Source of the DNA: Heligmosomoides polygyrus polygyrus
Taxonomy: Eukaryota; Nematoda; Chromadorea; Rhabditida; Heligmosomidae
Assembly (NCBI GenBank): GCA_947396885.1
Contig: OX377202.1
Span: forward strand, 16,306,001-16,370,000
Direction of reading: 5' to 3'
Length of the DNA stretch: 64,000 nucleotides
Part shown: piece after piece, positions 43,601-51,656 of the stretch
How positions within the stretch are numbered: the first letter of the stretch is position 1
Layout: each line of letters opens with the position of its first letter
Notes under the pieces: generated by a model
Told to the model about the DNA's origin: nothing
Database searches by the model: none
What the model saw: only the letters and a program-made list of their open reading frames with translations
Program-made: the position numbers and the translations under genes

Positions 43601-46600
43601 TGTGTGTGTGTGCGACAGAGATGCAAGTGCTGCCAGCGTTCAGTGAGTGAGTGTGAGTCAGTGCCGAAACCGATGAGTTCATCGAAGCTGTTCTGTTAGA
43701 GCGTCGAAAGCTTACAAGTACGAGAACACACTGGAAACCCAACAGACCACCAGAACAGTAAGCATTCTAGAGGATGCGCCATGCACATGCGGTCATCGCC
43801 AACAGCTAGTTGCGGCGTGAATGAGAGATCTAGGCAGAGAGCAATGGGTATAGACGCCGGTGATGCTAGGAGAAGAGCAGCGCATCACCGAAGTGGAAAA
43901 TAGAACGACAACGTGGAGAAGTTGAAGGAGGAGAGAAGGGTAGAGGAGCAGAAGTGTGATGTTCGCTAGGGTTGACAACGCATTTAGACGTCAACTACGG
44001 TACGGATCACGTTCCTACTTTAGGATGCGACTACAATCGCTGAATACTGAGAATGTATCGATGCCCTGCCGGGATTAAACTAGAGAGATATCGATCCGTT
44101 ACCCTGGCATACTGTGAACTCCACGGCTCATCGAACAGAGCCCATATCCTAGGCTTGATTTGTTGCCATTTGGATAGAGTGCCTGAGTAGTAGTCGTCTT
44201 CCCAGCCGAATTTTTTCGCGATCTAAATTAAAAAATATATTTGAATCGAATTAAAAACAGTAAAGTAAAAACAACAATAAAGTTTGCATTCTAAAATAAA
44301 ATATAGTTCCTCAAACATTTGGAGACGACTTCTATAAAGCAACGTTTGTAAAAACATCCTATTACATAAAGAGAAAGCTATAAACAATATTGATCGGAGC
44401 ACAATAATCGGTCGATTTTTTCGATTTCTGTTTGGAGCCGATTGCTTTAAGCGGAGAGCGGAGGTGTGCGTTTCCATTAAGTTTCATTAAAAAGCGTAGA
44501 TAGTTGCGTAGTATTGTTTCAATCAAAAGACATCAGTGGGACCGTTTTATATGTATATACCACCTTCACGATAGATGGGCACCATTAAATTAAACTTTTG
44601 AAACATATGAATTTTGACAGATTTTAACAAATTTAACAAATCAATCTGAACACCATCGAAATAAGAACAAGCGCTTTCCAGATTAAATTATTAAATTATT
44701 AAAAATTAAAATTAGATTAAATGGTTAAATTATTAAAAATTACTTAACAGCTTTTCTTCATATTCTCCGAAAACTTCTAATATTATTACATTATACAACA
44801 GTATGAACATGAGTCCGAAAGGTTGTTGAAATAATTTTTAGTAATTTAATAAATTAATTTGGAGGTAGTTGAATTTGATTCTGAAAGTTGTCAAAATTGA
44901 AGACGTTTCAAAGGTTTCACTCAATGGTGTCTATCTGTCGTGAAGATGGTATGTCCCACTAATATTTTTTTTACGAGCTATCTTTAAAAAATTTAACGAT
45001 TTAACGGAAGCGCGCACCCATGACCGATTGCCGATCGATTTTGTCGATTTTTTTGAGGAGTTGACTTCAAGTGGGCATCAAAGAATACGTTGGCCAGTGA
45101 GTACACTGCACACTAAGTTAATACATAATCTCTGTTACTTCCAGTTGAGACGACTGAGGCAAACCTTGAGCCATTGTTTATATCGGTTGCAAGTCAATCT
45201 GACTGCCGGTCACATTACAGAACAGTCGTAAGAATATTTGAACCCAAACAAAAGCTTCGATGTTCGTGACGCTTCTAGCAACTGGGAGACGACAAAGCAG
45301 TGGCAGCACATACCTCTTCCTGTGTCGGCGGATCACCGTCAAGGTCTAACGACTCAATAACAGCTAAGGTGTCCTGCGTATCCCTGAAAATCAGGAGAAT
45401 CAACACTAAAAACTGCAACGTTTTAAAAATCTGGCTAATCAAGAAACATGAAGTGCACCATGCATTCTACTCAGCTCGACTGTCACTTATTGACAAAATT
45501 TATTGCTGGTTTGTTTAAATAAAATAAGGTGGGGGAAAATAAAAAAGCACTACAACCATAGTTCACACAATATAGCTCAACATACCTATGTTGTGTATAG
45601 GTCATCCAGCAGCAGGGTTCCACCTAAAATCAGAATTACAGGCTTCTAATCAATAAAGATATCAAAAAATTTATTGAAATTCAGAAAATAATTCCGCTCA
45701 CAAAGTAAACACTTTTGTATCAAATAGCTAAAACATGAAAACCTGGTGTATAGTAATTTTTTTTTCAAAAATTATCCATGCTGGCAAAAAAGTCGTTCAT
45801 AATTCCCTGATCATTCCAAAAGCTGTAAAAAAGGACCGGCGATAGTGATGCGATTCAGTGACAACTTGGTGTAGATGTTAGGCGGCTGAATTGAAATCTG
45901 TAAAAATGACCCTTGGTAATTAGAAAAATATGGAAGTTATCTCAGAGAGCCCGATTCTGCGATATTCTTTGTCCACTTCAATAAAGCAAAAAAAAATAGA
46001 AAAGTCAACAGAAAAATCTTGCAGGAGCGTAAAAGAAGGTTTGCTAGATTTCTAAAAAATTTTCTGCATTTTAAACAATGACGGTATAAACTTAAGTTTT
46101 GCAATAATGAAGCTCGACTTAGTGAACCCTTTATTTGCAAGAAGAGCAAGAGATATAAGTTGTAGGCTAAGCGTCAAATGATACCAAAAAACCGGCACAA
46201 GCGGTTCACAAGCATCACCAGGCAAGTTACAGATGCCTAGTGTGAAAGGTATACCTGCAGCAGTTAACTAATTTAAAAATACCTATAAAAGCGTATTAAA
46301 AATAAAAATATCTCTAACTAAAAAACCAAGCATATCTTTATCTCTGTCATATTTCGAGTACAAATATGTATTCAGTTAAGCAATTTACACTTAATGTGGA
46401 ATTTAATCCGTTTAGATATATGGATGATATATTAATTATACATAATTTTACAAAAAATATGTAGAAAAATGATAATGAACATATACCAAAACTGCCTAGA
46501 TATTATTCGGACTAATGCTAATGGTGATTAATGCAATTTCTTAGATCTTACCATTACTATACAGAAAGAAAAGATATACACTATACAATATAATAAAACT

Positions 46601-49600
46601 GATCATTTCAAGTTTAACTTTATTAGCTTTCCATATTACAGTTCTTGCACCAGAAATTGTTTGAAAATATCTATAATATATGCAGAAACATAACGCATCT
46701 ACAGGAACTGCAGTCTAAAGGAGGATTTTATTAACAGACTTGGGTTACTTATAAAGTAATTAATAGATTTTGGTTATTATTTATATTATTATTTTATATT
46801 TTTATATTTATGTTTTATTATTATTTTTATTAGAAATTATTATAAAAGCGATATTCAGATGTATACTTAATAATAAATGCATTAGCTATAGGTATGGGTT
46901 TCTAAATACCATTAAAGAAACTAGTGCTTTTATTGGAAACATGCGTAACTTATTTCGGTAGTACTTCATCAGTAAATTACAACCTTAGTTCATATATAAT
47001 CACCTCCTGGCCCAATATTAGGTTGGTGATCATGCATCATTTGACCTTCTATCGCTTCCCGCCTTAGGCTGACCAAGGCACAGTATATAAACCCCACCCC
47101 GGTCGGTCTAGGTTGCACTACAGCTCCCTACCCTAATGACGATCCTCAGGGAGCTTACTGTAGTACTTTTTATTCTTCCTTCTATTATATCCTGTATAGG
47201 GCGCAGAGGTGAAACAGGATATAATAGGTTTCCTGACGTCGATAGCTAATTCATATCATTGCTTTACTTATTTATATGAATAAAAATTCTCACCTGATTG
47301 GCATCTAACCCCCAGAACTCCAACTCTTCTTCGAACAACGGGCCACAGACGTTCGTCGGGTAGTGGAGTTTACCTTAAGTTAAGATTATTGAATCATAAG
47401 CATAAGCTGAAAAAATAATCTGTATCTGAAGTTTAGTTTTGATCAAATCAATGGCACCGACACAAAACTGATCCACCACGTCATGCTTTCCTAATGATAC
47501 ACTCACTATTGCATTGTCATGTAAACATATAAAGTTGCGCCTTGCATGTTTTTACTCCGCACTGAGTACACGTAGAGGCTCTGTCGGAGGAAGAGCCAGG
47601 GATCTATCCTAGTCCGGGGGGGGGGTCCACATAAGTGAAAAGTGTTATGCGTAACAAATCCACTTGAGACCTACTGAGCGGCCTCTACGGAACCACATGG
47701 GACCTAGACAAGTAAGATCACAAAGAAAAAAATGAAAAAATTATATTTGTTGCGGTTGTAAGGAGGCAAAGTTGTGTGCCCTCCTCAACATGTTAGATCC
47801 TGGTTATAACATGTCGGGCGGCGGTCAGCACGCGGCATGCCTCCATTCCGTCGCTCTTTGTCAGCCGAGACGGTTGTAAACCGCGGCGATTTTTTATTTT
47901 TTTGTTTGTTCGTTTGTCTTAGGTTTCTTTTAGGTTCAAACTCTCGGAGCAGCTCGGTAAGTCTCACTTCATTTTGTTACCTACTTTTAAGGTATGTGGC
48001 CCACCCCCCGGACTAGGATAGATCCAGAGCCAGCTCTCGCATGCACTCCATATCGGTTCAAAACTTAAATATCGCCCAGGCCTCAAAGCCTTTTAACTTT
48101 CCCGAAGTCGGTGATTTGGAATCAGAGCAGCCCAGGAAGGTTGAAATATCGAGTTGCCGAGTGGGTAGCCACCGCAGGTCGAAAAGTGGGCCGAGGACCT
48201 TCCATACTGCAGGTCATTCTATAGACCAAGCACACCTTAAAAACGGCTTTATATCATTCCGCTGAAGTGCAATGCGTGGCGCAACCCATAGAGGAACCTA
48301 TAAACGCCGGTCTTTACCCATACGCCTATCCAGTAACATACTTATCCGCATGAATTGGCGGCGATTTAAATGCCTATGCAAATAAACTGAAGTCGCTATA
48401 CGTTGGAAATAAGTATTTTACGCCTTCAAGATGGACCTGGTATCTCAACAACGAATCCCGAAAGGCAAGACGCCTTCCTAGCCCTAAACGCGATTCCATT
48501 CTACATATACATAGCCGTATCAACGCCTCCTCCTGCCAACTGCACCACTCACACCTCTTCGGATCGAGACGCAAAAATTGACCTCACGTTTGCCAATATT
48601 TATATTTGAAGATTGATCATAGGCAAGCGGGTCGAAGATCTTCCGTACTGCATGTTCGATGAGGTTTACTCCAACCACGCGCTAACATAAACACTCAGCA
48701 GTATGCCGAATTTATAAACACCTCTGAATTTAGATCCATCATTGTTGAACGAAGCATCCCCACACTGAACTCTTCCCAGAAACTTCTAGTGGAAAAAATA
48801 ATAGATATGCTTTGTTAACCTTGAAAGCGTGCGAAAGTTGGTGGTCTAATTCCGGTAAGAGTTAAATGAGCGAAGCAATTCTGTAAAAAACCTGCGAAAT
48901 ATCGCTTCGTGCAGAAATATTTATTTTTTCCAAAGATCACGACTAACAGAACTGTAAGAAATATCGAGAGCAGTTAATTAGACTAAAGCCCGTGAAAGAC
49001 CAGAGTGATCGAAATCTCATACACTCTGGGCATCTTTGTGGCCTTCATCCTAATTTTTATACTACCCCTACCGCGGATTTATGATGAGCTGAGATGGTAA
49101 CCGAGCATGAGATGGAAGTAGTCGCATTTTTGCCATTTTTGCAAGACACAATATGCCGGTACCAGGAACCGAACCTTTGATCGTCTGTGCACGAAACTAC
49201 ATGCACTGAGAACCAGTAGGCTAACTCGGTTCAAAGCATTCTCAAATAGCCTCGCAGAATAGCCAGGAGAGCCGCATAGAGCAAAAGACTGGGGCTGGAA
49301 GTCTATAAAAACCATAGAAGGGTAGGCACCACCTAGCGATAGTTCCATCTAGGATCGAACACAGTGCATGAAACTCTGGAAAACTGCCAGCTACCTCACC
49401 TGTCCTATAGTAATTCAGTATCATGGAAAAAACACCCGGATGTCGATCGAAGAAGTACTCATTCAGCACCGGGTCGTAATTGGCGAGGTTTGGAGTTAAC
49501 CTGAAGAACATGGAAAGGATAAAAAAGAAAATGGAGAAAAGAAAAAAGGAATAAAAGAGGAATAAGGAAAAACGAAAAAGATATTGAAAGAGAAGAAAAA

Positions 49601-50565
49601 GAAACCTAATAAAGCCCTATTTCTATCTGTGAAACAATCGAGACCAATCTAATTCAGCCACCCAAAACGACAGCGTGATCGGACCGCTTGATATTCGAGC
49701 GCTGAAGTAGCAGTTTCCGAAGAAGCCTTACAAGAAGACCCTCCAAACCTGCGGTGAGCTTTTGCAATGCAATCCTTACAGGATTGTTAGGAGCAATGCG
49801 ATCATTTTATGAAGGTACACAGAGGGTGCTCCTCCTAACAAAAAAGCATGGACGACGAAAGCTAAAAGGAGTTTATGCCGTTGCAAAGTGTTGTAACTCT
49901 ACGTAAACAGAAGTTTCCTGTCAATAAAAGGAATACCACGACGTTCAGGACATGTGCATGATGCAGCCTTTCTCTCAGCAAAAGAAAATGGCACTCTCCT
50001 GAACCTTAAGACAAACTTAAAGTCGTCATTTTTGCTTCAAAACTAGAAACTCTACAAAATTTCAAACAGCATTCTAGCTCAAACGGGCAGTTGAATTGAA
50101 TTTTTTTCTAAGAAAACTAGTTAGCTAAGCTCAATTTTTCCTTGGATAAAAAGGATTCTAACCGCCTCGGAATTTTTTTAAAGAAAGCTATACTAAAGCA
50201 TCCTAAGATAAGAACAATTCTAATCAGCTCGGATAGTTTTCCTTAATATGGTTGACGCTCGCTTAAACTTGCGAGACTTTCTGTTTAATGTCAAATGCAT
50301 TAAGCTGGCCTAGGATTATGCCTAAGTTGATGCGAAAAGTGTCCTATATATACATATAAACACTATTTATTCCCCTTGTGAATAGCAATTTTTTTAAACG
50401 AAAGGAGGACCACGATTTCGTTATCGATGCCTGAAAAATGAAGTACATTTCACCACTGCCCACTGACCTGGACAATCTGGTGGCGGGGATCTTCTTCAGC
50501 ACATGTGTGTAGGTCTCGTGTCGTATGCCACCGACGTTTAGTATGACCCGATGCTCGGTGTCCAT
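31460..50565 (-). CDS. Shaw-type (Kv3) voltage-gated potassium channel, complete
   Basis: Fourteen exons with GT-AG borders join in frame to 1473 nt (490 residues plus stop): 50468-50565, 49400-49500, 47294-47373, 45586-45623, 45314-45383, 44103-44222, 41369-41462, 39700-39842, 38972-39098, 38785-38870, 38120-38259, 38018-38057, 35904-36068 and 31460-31630. The T1 domain starts [13 protein letters not shown] and has HX5CX20CC, the zinc motif of non-Shaker Kv families. S1-S6 follow, with filter [15 protein letters not shown] in S6 and the [11 protein letters not shown] block. Shaw channels are tetrameric delayed rectifiers of excitable-cell membranes. Oddities: the S4 reads [11 protein letters not shown], where C and Q replace two usual arginines, and the filter has F for Y. 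The start Met lies six bases after GTTTTCAG, a likely SL trans-splice site. RTE-2 sits in the last intron. The family is certain; the exact ortholog (egl-36 or shw type) is not. Confidence 0.95.
31631..32150. other. intron, nothing recognised
   Basis: Short AT-rich intron part between the C-terminal exon and the RTE-2 target duplication. No motif that I can name. Confidence 0.4.
32151..32167. repeat. RTE-2 target-site duplication, copy 1
   Basis: CTCTGCAATTCTCGCAT is repeated exactly at 35320-35336, on the other side of RTE-2. The 17-bp exact match indicates a recent insertion. Confidence 0.95.
32194..35240 (-). pseudogene. RTE-2 endonuclease/reverse transcriptase, one frameshift
   Basis: The frame is open past the 5' boundary, but the first Met inside the element after the tRNA-like head is at 35240 ([10 protein letters not shown]). 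Endonuclease motifs: [30 protein letters not shown] and [10 protein letters not shown], with QH where RTE-1 has SDH. RT motifs: [43 protein letters not shown] and YADDIALIA. The frame stops near 32790. A shift of one base at about 32800 leads into the C-terminal part ([39 protein letters not shown]) ending at 32194. About 1015 residues in all. RTE clade, a lineage distinct from RTE-1. Confidence 0.9.
35240..35319 (-). other. tRNA-like head of RTE-2
   Basis: On the minus strand, TAGCCTAGTGG (from about 35309) fits the pol III A-box consensus exactly, and GGTTCGACTCC (from about 35268) fits the B box exactly. GCCGAG near the start can pair with CTCGG after the B box, like an acceptor stem. I could not draw a clean T-stem or anticodon arm, so it is not a functional tRNA gene. 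A solo relative lies at 49120-49232. Confidence 0.75.
35320..35336. repeat. RTE-2 target-site duplication, copy 2
   Basis: Exact second copy of the 17 bases at 32151-32167. Confidence 0.95.
35545..35858. mobile_element. two head-to-head SINE pieces
   Basis: Bases 35545-35670 carry SINE head sequence in plus orientation (GGTTCTTGGTTCGGATCCCG). Bases 35680-35858 carry the head and middle in minus orientation, with TCCTCCGAC and CCTGGTACCAATTCACCGAT-like blocks. The right end is about 45 bp from the donor of the S6 exon of cassette 1. Confidence 0.65.
35904..36068 (-). CDS. channel cassette 1, S6 exon
   Basis: After [28 protein letters not shown], then [13 protein letters not shown] (gate hinge), [18 protein letters not shown], ending in phase 0 at GTAAGAA. 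Confidence 0.96.
36069..36681. other. intron, nothing recognised
   Basis: Intron between S6 and the pore exon, up to the long-TIR mariner. No motif that I can name. Confidence 0.4.
36682..37876 (-). mobile_element. mariner-like element with long inverted repeats
   Basis: The ends TTAGGTTGTACAATAAGTCC (36682) and TTAGGTTGTCCCATAAGCCC (minus strand from 37876) are flanked by TA. Similarity between the arms continues for about 150 bp (CGCAG, CAACGATT, TTGCGGATTTC, GTGAAAAGTGAAAAAGTG). The interior holds only a transposase piece on the minus strand near 37440: [20 protein letters not shown], with the first catalytic Asp. A tRNA-like repeat is nested in the right arm. Confidence 0.8.
37663..37805 (+). 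mobile_element. tRNA-like repeat nested in a mariner arm
   Basis: GGATTTGAGTCCCGCCTGGC, then GCTAGAAGTTTTGATCGCAG, matches the arms of the 61.3-kb foldback. It splits the right inverted arm of the surrounding mariner-like element. The B-box core is decayed. Confidence 0.6.
38018..38057 (-). CDS. channel cassette 1, 40-bp filter micro-exon
   Basis: After CTTTTCAG: one base completing Trp, then [13 protein letters not shown], ending at GTAAGCG. It encodes the pore helix end and the selectivity filter and is required to keep frame between S5 and S6. Confidence 0.95.
38120..38259 (-). CDS. channel cassette 1, S5 exon
   Basis: After [29 protein letters not shown] (S5), then [15 protein letters not shown] and IPAGLWW, split in the last Trp before GTACGT. 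Confidence 0.95.
38449..38640. repeat. 21-bp subrepeat array (solo foldback arm)
   Basis: Units such as AAATTGATTTGAAAAGTGTTC and GTGTTGATTTCAAAAGCGTCA run head to tail from about 38550. This gives an open frame with a seven-residue period (DFKSVKL, DLKSVQF). It lies in the S4-S5 intron. A repeat, not a gene. Confidence 0.7.
38785..38870 (-). CDS. channel cassette 1, S4 exon
   Basis: After [26 protein letters not shown], then [11 protein letters not shown], ending at GTATGG. The voltage sensor keeps only R and K of the usual R-R-K-R, with Cys first and Gln last. Confidence 0.94.
38972..39098 (-). CDS. channel cassette 1, S2-S3 exon
   Basis: After [27 protein letters not shown], then S3 [19 protein letters not shown], ending IQT plus one base before GTAATT. 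The S3-S4 loop is very short. Confidence 0.94.
39099..39699. other. intron, nothing recognised
   Basis: Intron within S2 of cassette 1. It contains two similar CACGTTCCTTCCTCC/CACGTTCTTTCCTCC stretches (39426 and 39597) but no gene. Confidence 0.4.
39700..39842 (-). CDS. channel cassette 1, S1-S2 linker and S2 exon
   Basis: From the acceptor [25 protein letters not shown], a hydrophilic extracellular linker, then [19 protein letters not shown] (S2), ending at GTGAGTTG. An alternative in-frame acceptor (GTTAG at about 39884) would add 14 mostly hydrophobic residues; I chose the nearer one because it leaves a hydrophilic linker. Confidence 0.88.
39843..40509. other. intron, nothing recognised
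   Basis: AT-rich intron upstream of the repeat that holds the assembly gap. No motif that I can name. Confidence 0.4.
40510..41065. repeat. duplicated unit straddling an assembly gap
   Basis: AAGTTCGGATAAATTCAT, GAAGCTAAAAAT/GCAGCTAAAAAT, TTGAAAGAAACACA and CAATCAAAC/CAATCAAAT occur in the same order before (40540-40680) and after (40914-41060) the run of N. The gap therefore lies in a tandem or locally duplicated repeat whose copy number is unknown. Confidence 0.75.
40690..40889. other. assembly gap (200 N)
   Basis: Exactly 200 N, a conventional size, so the true length is unknown. Lies in the intron between the S1 and S2 exons of cassette 1. Confidence 1.
41369..41462 (-). CDS. channel cassette 1, S1 exon
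   Basis: After [29 protein letters not shown] (S1), [11 protein letters not shown] plus one base before GTGAGC. Begins in phase 0 after the last T1 exon. Confidence 0.94.
41463..42021. other. intron, nothing recognised
   Basis: Intron between T1 and S1, before a run of SINE copies. No motif that I can name. Confidence 0.4.
42022..42324 (+). mobile_element. tRNA-derived SINE, full length, best copy
   Basis: GGGCGCGTGGAGCGCAGTCG carries the A box. CTGGTTCGGATTTCC is in the B-box place. The body contains GGTGAATTGGTACCAGACTT and GGCTGGCCACCGCAAGTCAT. The 3' block ATGCGTGGCGCATCCCAAAG is followed by a TTTATCC-repeat tail. Very close to the 11.6-kb copy. Confidence 0.9.
42362..42518 (-). mobile_element. 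SINE, head and middle
   Basis: Minus-strand copy with CTCCGACTGCG (head) and TCTGGTACCAATTCAC (middle). The 3' block is missing. It directly follows the previous, opposite copy. Confidence 0.65.
42626..42895 (+). mobile_element. SINE, 5'-decayed
   Basis: Shares GGCTGTCGCGTACAACCGAT, GGTAAATTGGTACCTGACTT and GAATGCGTGGCGCATTTCC with the full copies. The A box is not recognisable. Confidence 0.75.
43190..43450 (-). mobile_element. SINE, near full length
   Basis: From a decayed 3' end (about 43190) through CAGACAAGTCTGGTATCAGT and GGCCTGGGCGGGAAACC to the TCCGACTGCG head near 43440. Confidence 0.75.
43451..44102. other. intron, nothing firm
   Basis: Intron between the last T1 exon and S1. A short SINE 3' scrap (GGATGCGCCATGCACATG, about 43772) is present. 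No gene. Confidence 0.4.
44103..44222 (-). CDS. channel, last T1-S1 linker exon
   Basis: After [28 protein letters not shown], then [20 protein letters not shown], ending in phase 0 at GTAACG. This donor is compatible with either S1 exon (41462 or 29550). Confidence 0.95.
44457..45023. mobile_element. hAT-like MITE, second copy
   Basis: The ends GAGGTGTGCGTTTCCATTAA (about 44460) and the complement of ATGGGTGCGCGCTTCCGTTA (to 45023) match the 7.9-kb MITE termini. Internal GGGACCGTTTTATA and CGTGAAGATGGTATGTCCC are shared. No clear 8-base duplication could be placed. Confidence 0.65.
45314..45383 (-). CDS. channel, T1 exon 5
   Basis: After [29 protein letters not shown], then TQEE, ending in phase 0 at GTATGTG. 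The stretch after the T1 core. Confidence 0.94.
45586..45623 (-). CDS. channel, 38-bp T1 micro-exon with zinc cysteines
   Basis: After [22 protein letters not shown] plus two bases of Arg before GTATGT. Supplies the paired Cys of the HX5CX20CC zinc site. Confidence 0.94.
45624..46385. other. intron, nothing recognised
   Basis: AT-rich intron sequence. No repeat or gene that I can name. Confidence 0.4.
46386..46770 (+). mobile_element. decayed reverse-transcriptase fragment (Penelope-like?)
   Basis: The plus-strand reading near 46410 gives [16 protein letters not shown], with the YMDD catalytic box. In shifted frames follow [22 protein letters not shown] sequence and a TRNCLK/AETLRI/STGTAV region. 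The order RYMDDIL then FLDLTI recalls RTs of Penelope-like and related elements. Many stops and shifts, so dead. Confidence 0.5.
47080..47227 (+). promoter_or_regulatory. TATA-like site followed by two hairpins
   Basis: AGTATATAAACCCCACCCC at 47082 resembles a TATA box. Downstream, CTACAGCTCCCT can pair with AGGGAG and CTGTAG. A perfect 14-bp stem follows: CTATTATATCCTGT (47182-47195), an 18-base loop and its complement (47214-47227). It may be the end of the RT element just upstream. Host promoter function is speculative. Confidence 0.35.
47294..47373 (-). CDS. channel, T1 exon 3
   Basis: After [29 protein letters not shown], then GLDANQ, ending in phase 0 at GTGAGA. Holds the His and first Cys of the zinc motif. 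Confidence 0.95.
47600..48025. mobile_element. complete hAT-like MITE with 8-bp duplication
   Basis: Inverted ends GGATCTATCCTAGTCCGGGG (47600) and GGATCTATCCTAGTCCGGGG on the minus strand from 48025. Both flanks are AGAGCCAG (47592-47599 and 48026-48033), an exact 8-base target duplication typical of hAT elements. Length 426 bp, non-coding. It lies in the intron between T1 exons 2 and 3. Confidence 0.88.
48038..48335 (+). mobile_element. diverged SINE
   Basis: GAAGTCGGTGATTTGGAATCAGA, GTAGCCACCGCAGGTCG and GCAATGCGTGGCGCAACCC follow the SINE order. The head is unrecognisable. Confidence 0.55.
48336..49119. other. intron, nothing recognised
   Basis: Intron between T1 exons 2 and 3. Short random frames only. 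Confidence 0.4.
49120..49232 (-). mobile_element. solo tRNA-like head related to RTE-2
   Basis: Minus strand: GAACCGAGTTAGCCTACTGG, then GTAGTTTCGTGCACAGACG, AAAGGTTCGGTTCC and TGCAAAAATGGCAAAAATGC match the 5' end of RTE-2 at 35319-35220 in order. The A and B boxes each have one mismatch. No RTE coding sequence follows, so it is either a SINE from which the RTE-2 head came or a 5' fragment. Confidence 0.7.
49400..49500 (-). CDS. channel, T1 exon 2
   Basis: After [30 protein letters not shown], then [13 protein letters not shown] plus one base before GTGAGG. Core of the T1 tetramerisation domain. Confidence 0.96.
49501..50224. other. intron, nothing recognised
   Basis: First intron of the channel gene. 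Purine-rich patch at 49510-49600, otherwise no named element. Confidence 0.4.
50225..50345. repeat. decayed 21-bp subrepeat arm
   Basis: TTGACGCTCGCTTAAACTTG, then AAGTTGATGCGAAAAGTGTC, in the usual order of the foldback arms but strongly diverged. Confidence 0.4.
50468..50565 (-). CDS. channel, first coding exon
   Basis: [20 protein letters not shown], then [12 protein letters not shown] plus two bases of Arg before GTCAGTG. The Met is the only one ahead of the T1 core and sits just after a splice acceptor, so it is the likely start. Confidence 0.92.
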
Positions 50566-50579
50566 CCACGACTGAAAAC
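50566..50579 (-). promoter_or_regulatory. probable SL trans-splice acceptor
   Basis: GTTTTCAG ends six bases before the start codon (first transcript base 50571). This matches the nematode acceptor consensus and the usual short leader of trans-spliced messages. An upstream untranslated exon joined by ordinary splicing is the alternative. Confidence 0.6.
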
Positions 50580-51569
50580 ATTGTTGATTGGAGATCTGCA
50601 GAGGTGTCCAGCCTCAAAGGCTTCAGACTCAGATGTCAAGTTGGAAACATTTACAGGAAGATTTTTGGAGAGTGAAGTCAAGAATGCGCAGTAGAAATTA
50701 AAAGCGGTGTCAGACATTGGCTATGACAGAGAGGTGTTTTAACTTATTTGCACATGTCACAGTTGATTCCAGGCAAATTCAAGCTTATCTGCGGTTAATT
50801 TTTCGAAATTTTGAGTTTTTTAAAGTACTGTGCTAGCTAAAGATATCAATCACTTGCTCACAGATATAGGGATTAAGCTCGGAATGCTAATCCAGCTGAG
50901 TGTGAAATTCTTCGCAGAGGTTCGACCGAATATCCTTAAGCACCACTTTTACACTGTTGGCGCTAACCAACACTGGCAGGTTTTTCAATCCCTTTCTCGC
51001 ATGAGTGCAGGATTTAACTTCAGTAAATGGTACGCTAGTAAAAGCGGAGAGCATTGAAATACAAACTATGAACACGAGAGGACTGGGTTCACTTCCATGC
51101 TCACGCTAACAAAGTCTTTTACACTGTAGATGGTGTCTGCCTGTTAGAGCATGCAGAAAATCAAGGAACTGCTACACATGTACATTTAGGATACAGCAAT
51201 CACACTCTTAACATTGCTGCAGTTTCATACAGAAGACGAGTCAGTGGCGCATCCCGAGAAATTGAAACTGAAAACTCTTGAATCAAACGGTGCACGACAG
51301 TAAGTGCTTCCTCGACAGCAACTGCAGAAATGTTTCCGTTGTTGGTATATGAGGCGTCCTGTTTATCACTGATCTGCAGGAACGGCCGAAAATTTTCTCT
51401 TCAAAACCCATTCAGTATTTTTCAGATTTAGGAAGGAAGAACGTGAAAAAAATGAAAAAAGAAGCGTAGAACTTTTGACAGAAACAGAAGCCATACAGTG
51501 GATATATAGATGTGCAACTCGAAAGGATATTCGCTGGTTAAAAAGCACCTGAAGTGATGTAGGTTGTCG
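50580..51569. other. upstream flank, nothing recognised
   Basis: No promoter motif or gene that I can name. If the leader is trans-spliced, the promoter should lie somewhere here. Confidence 0.4.
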
Positions 51570-51608
51570 TGAAGCTGTTGAGCCATGATTGTTATCAAAG
51601 CTTTATTC

Positions 51609-51656
51609 GGCTTACGTTTCGGCCCAAGAACGCAACTAGGTTCCTTTTTCAGTGCC
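51609..51656 (-). ncRNA. decayed hammerhead-like motif, left end
   Basis: Minus strand: CTGAAAA (consensus CTGANGA, one core change), a possible stem AGGAAC/GTTCTT, then GAAACGTAAGCC. The inverted counterpart of the right-end motif. The core G to A change should weaken cleavage. Confidence 0.45.
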
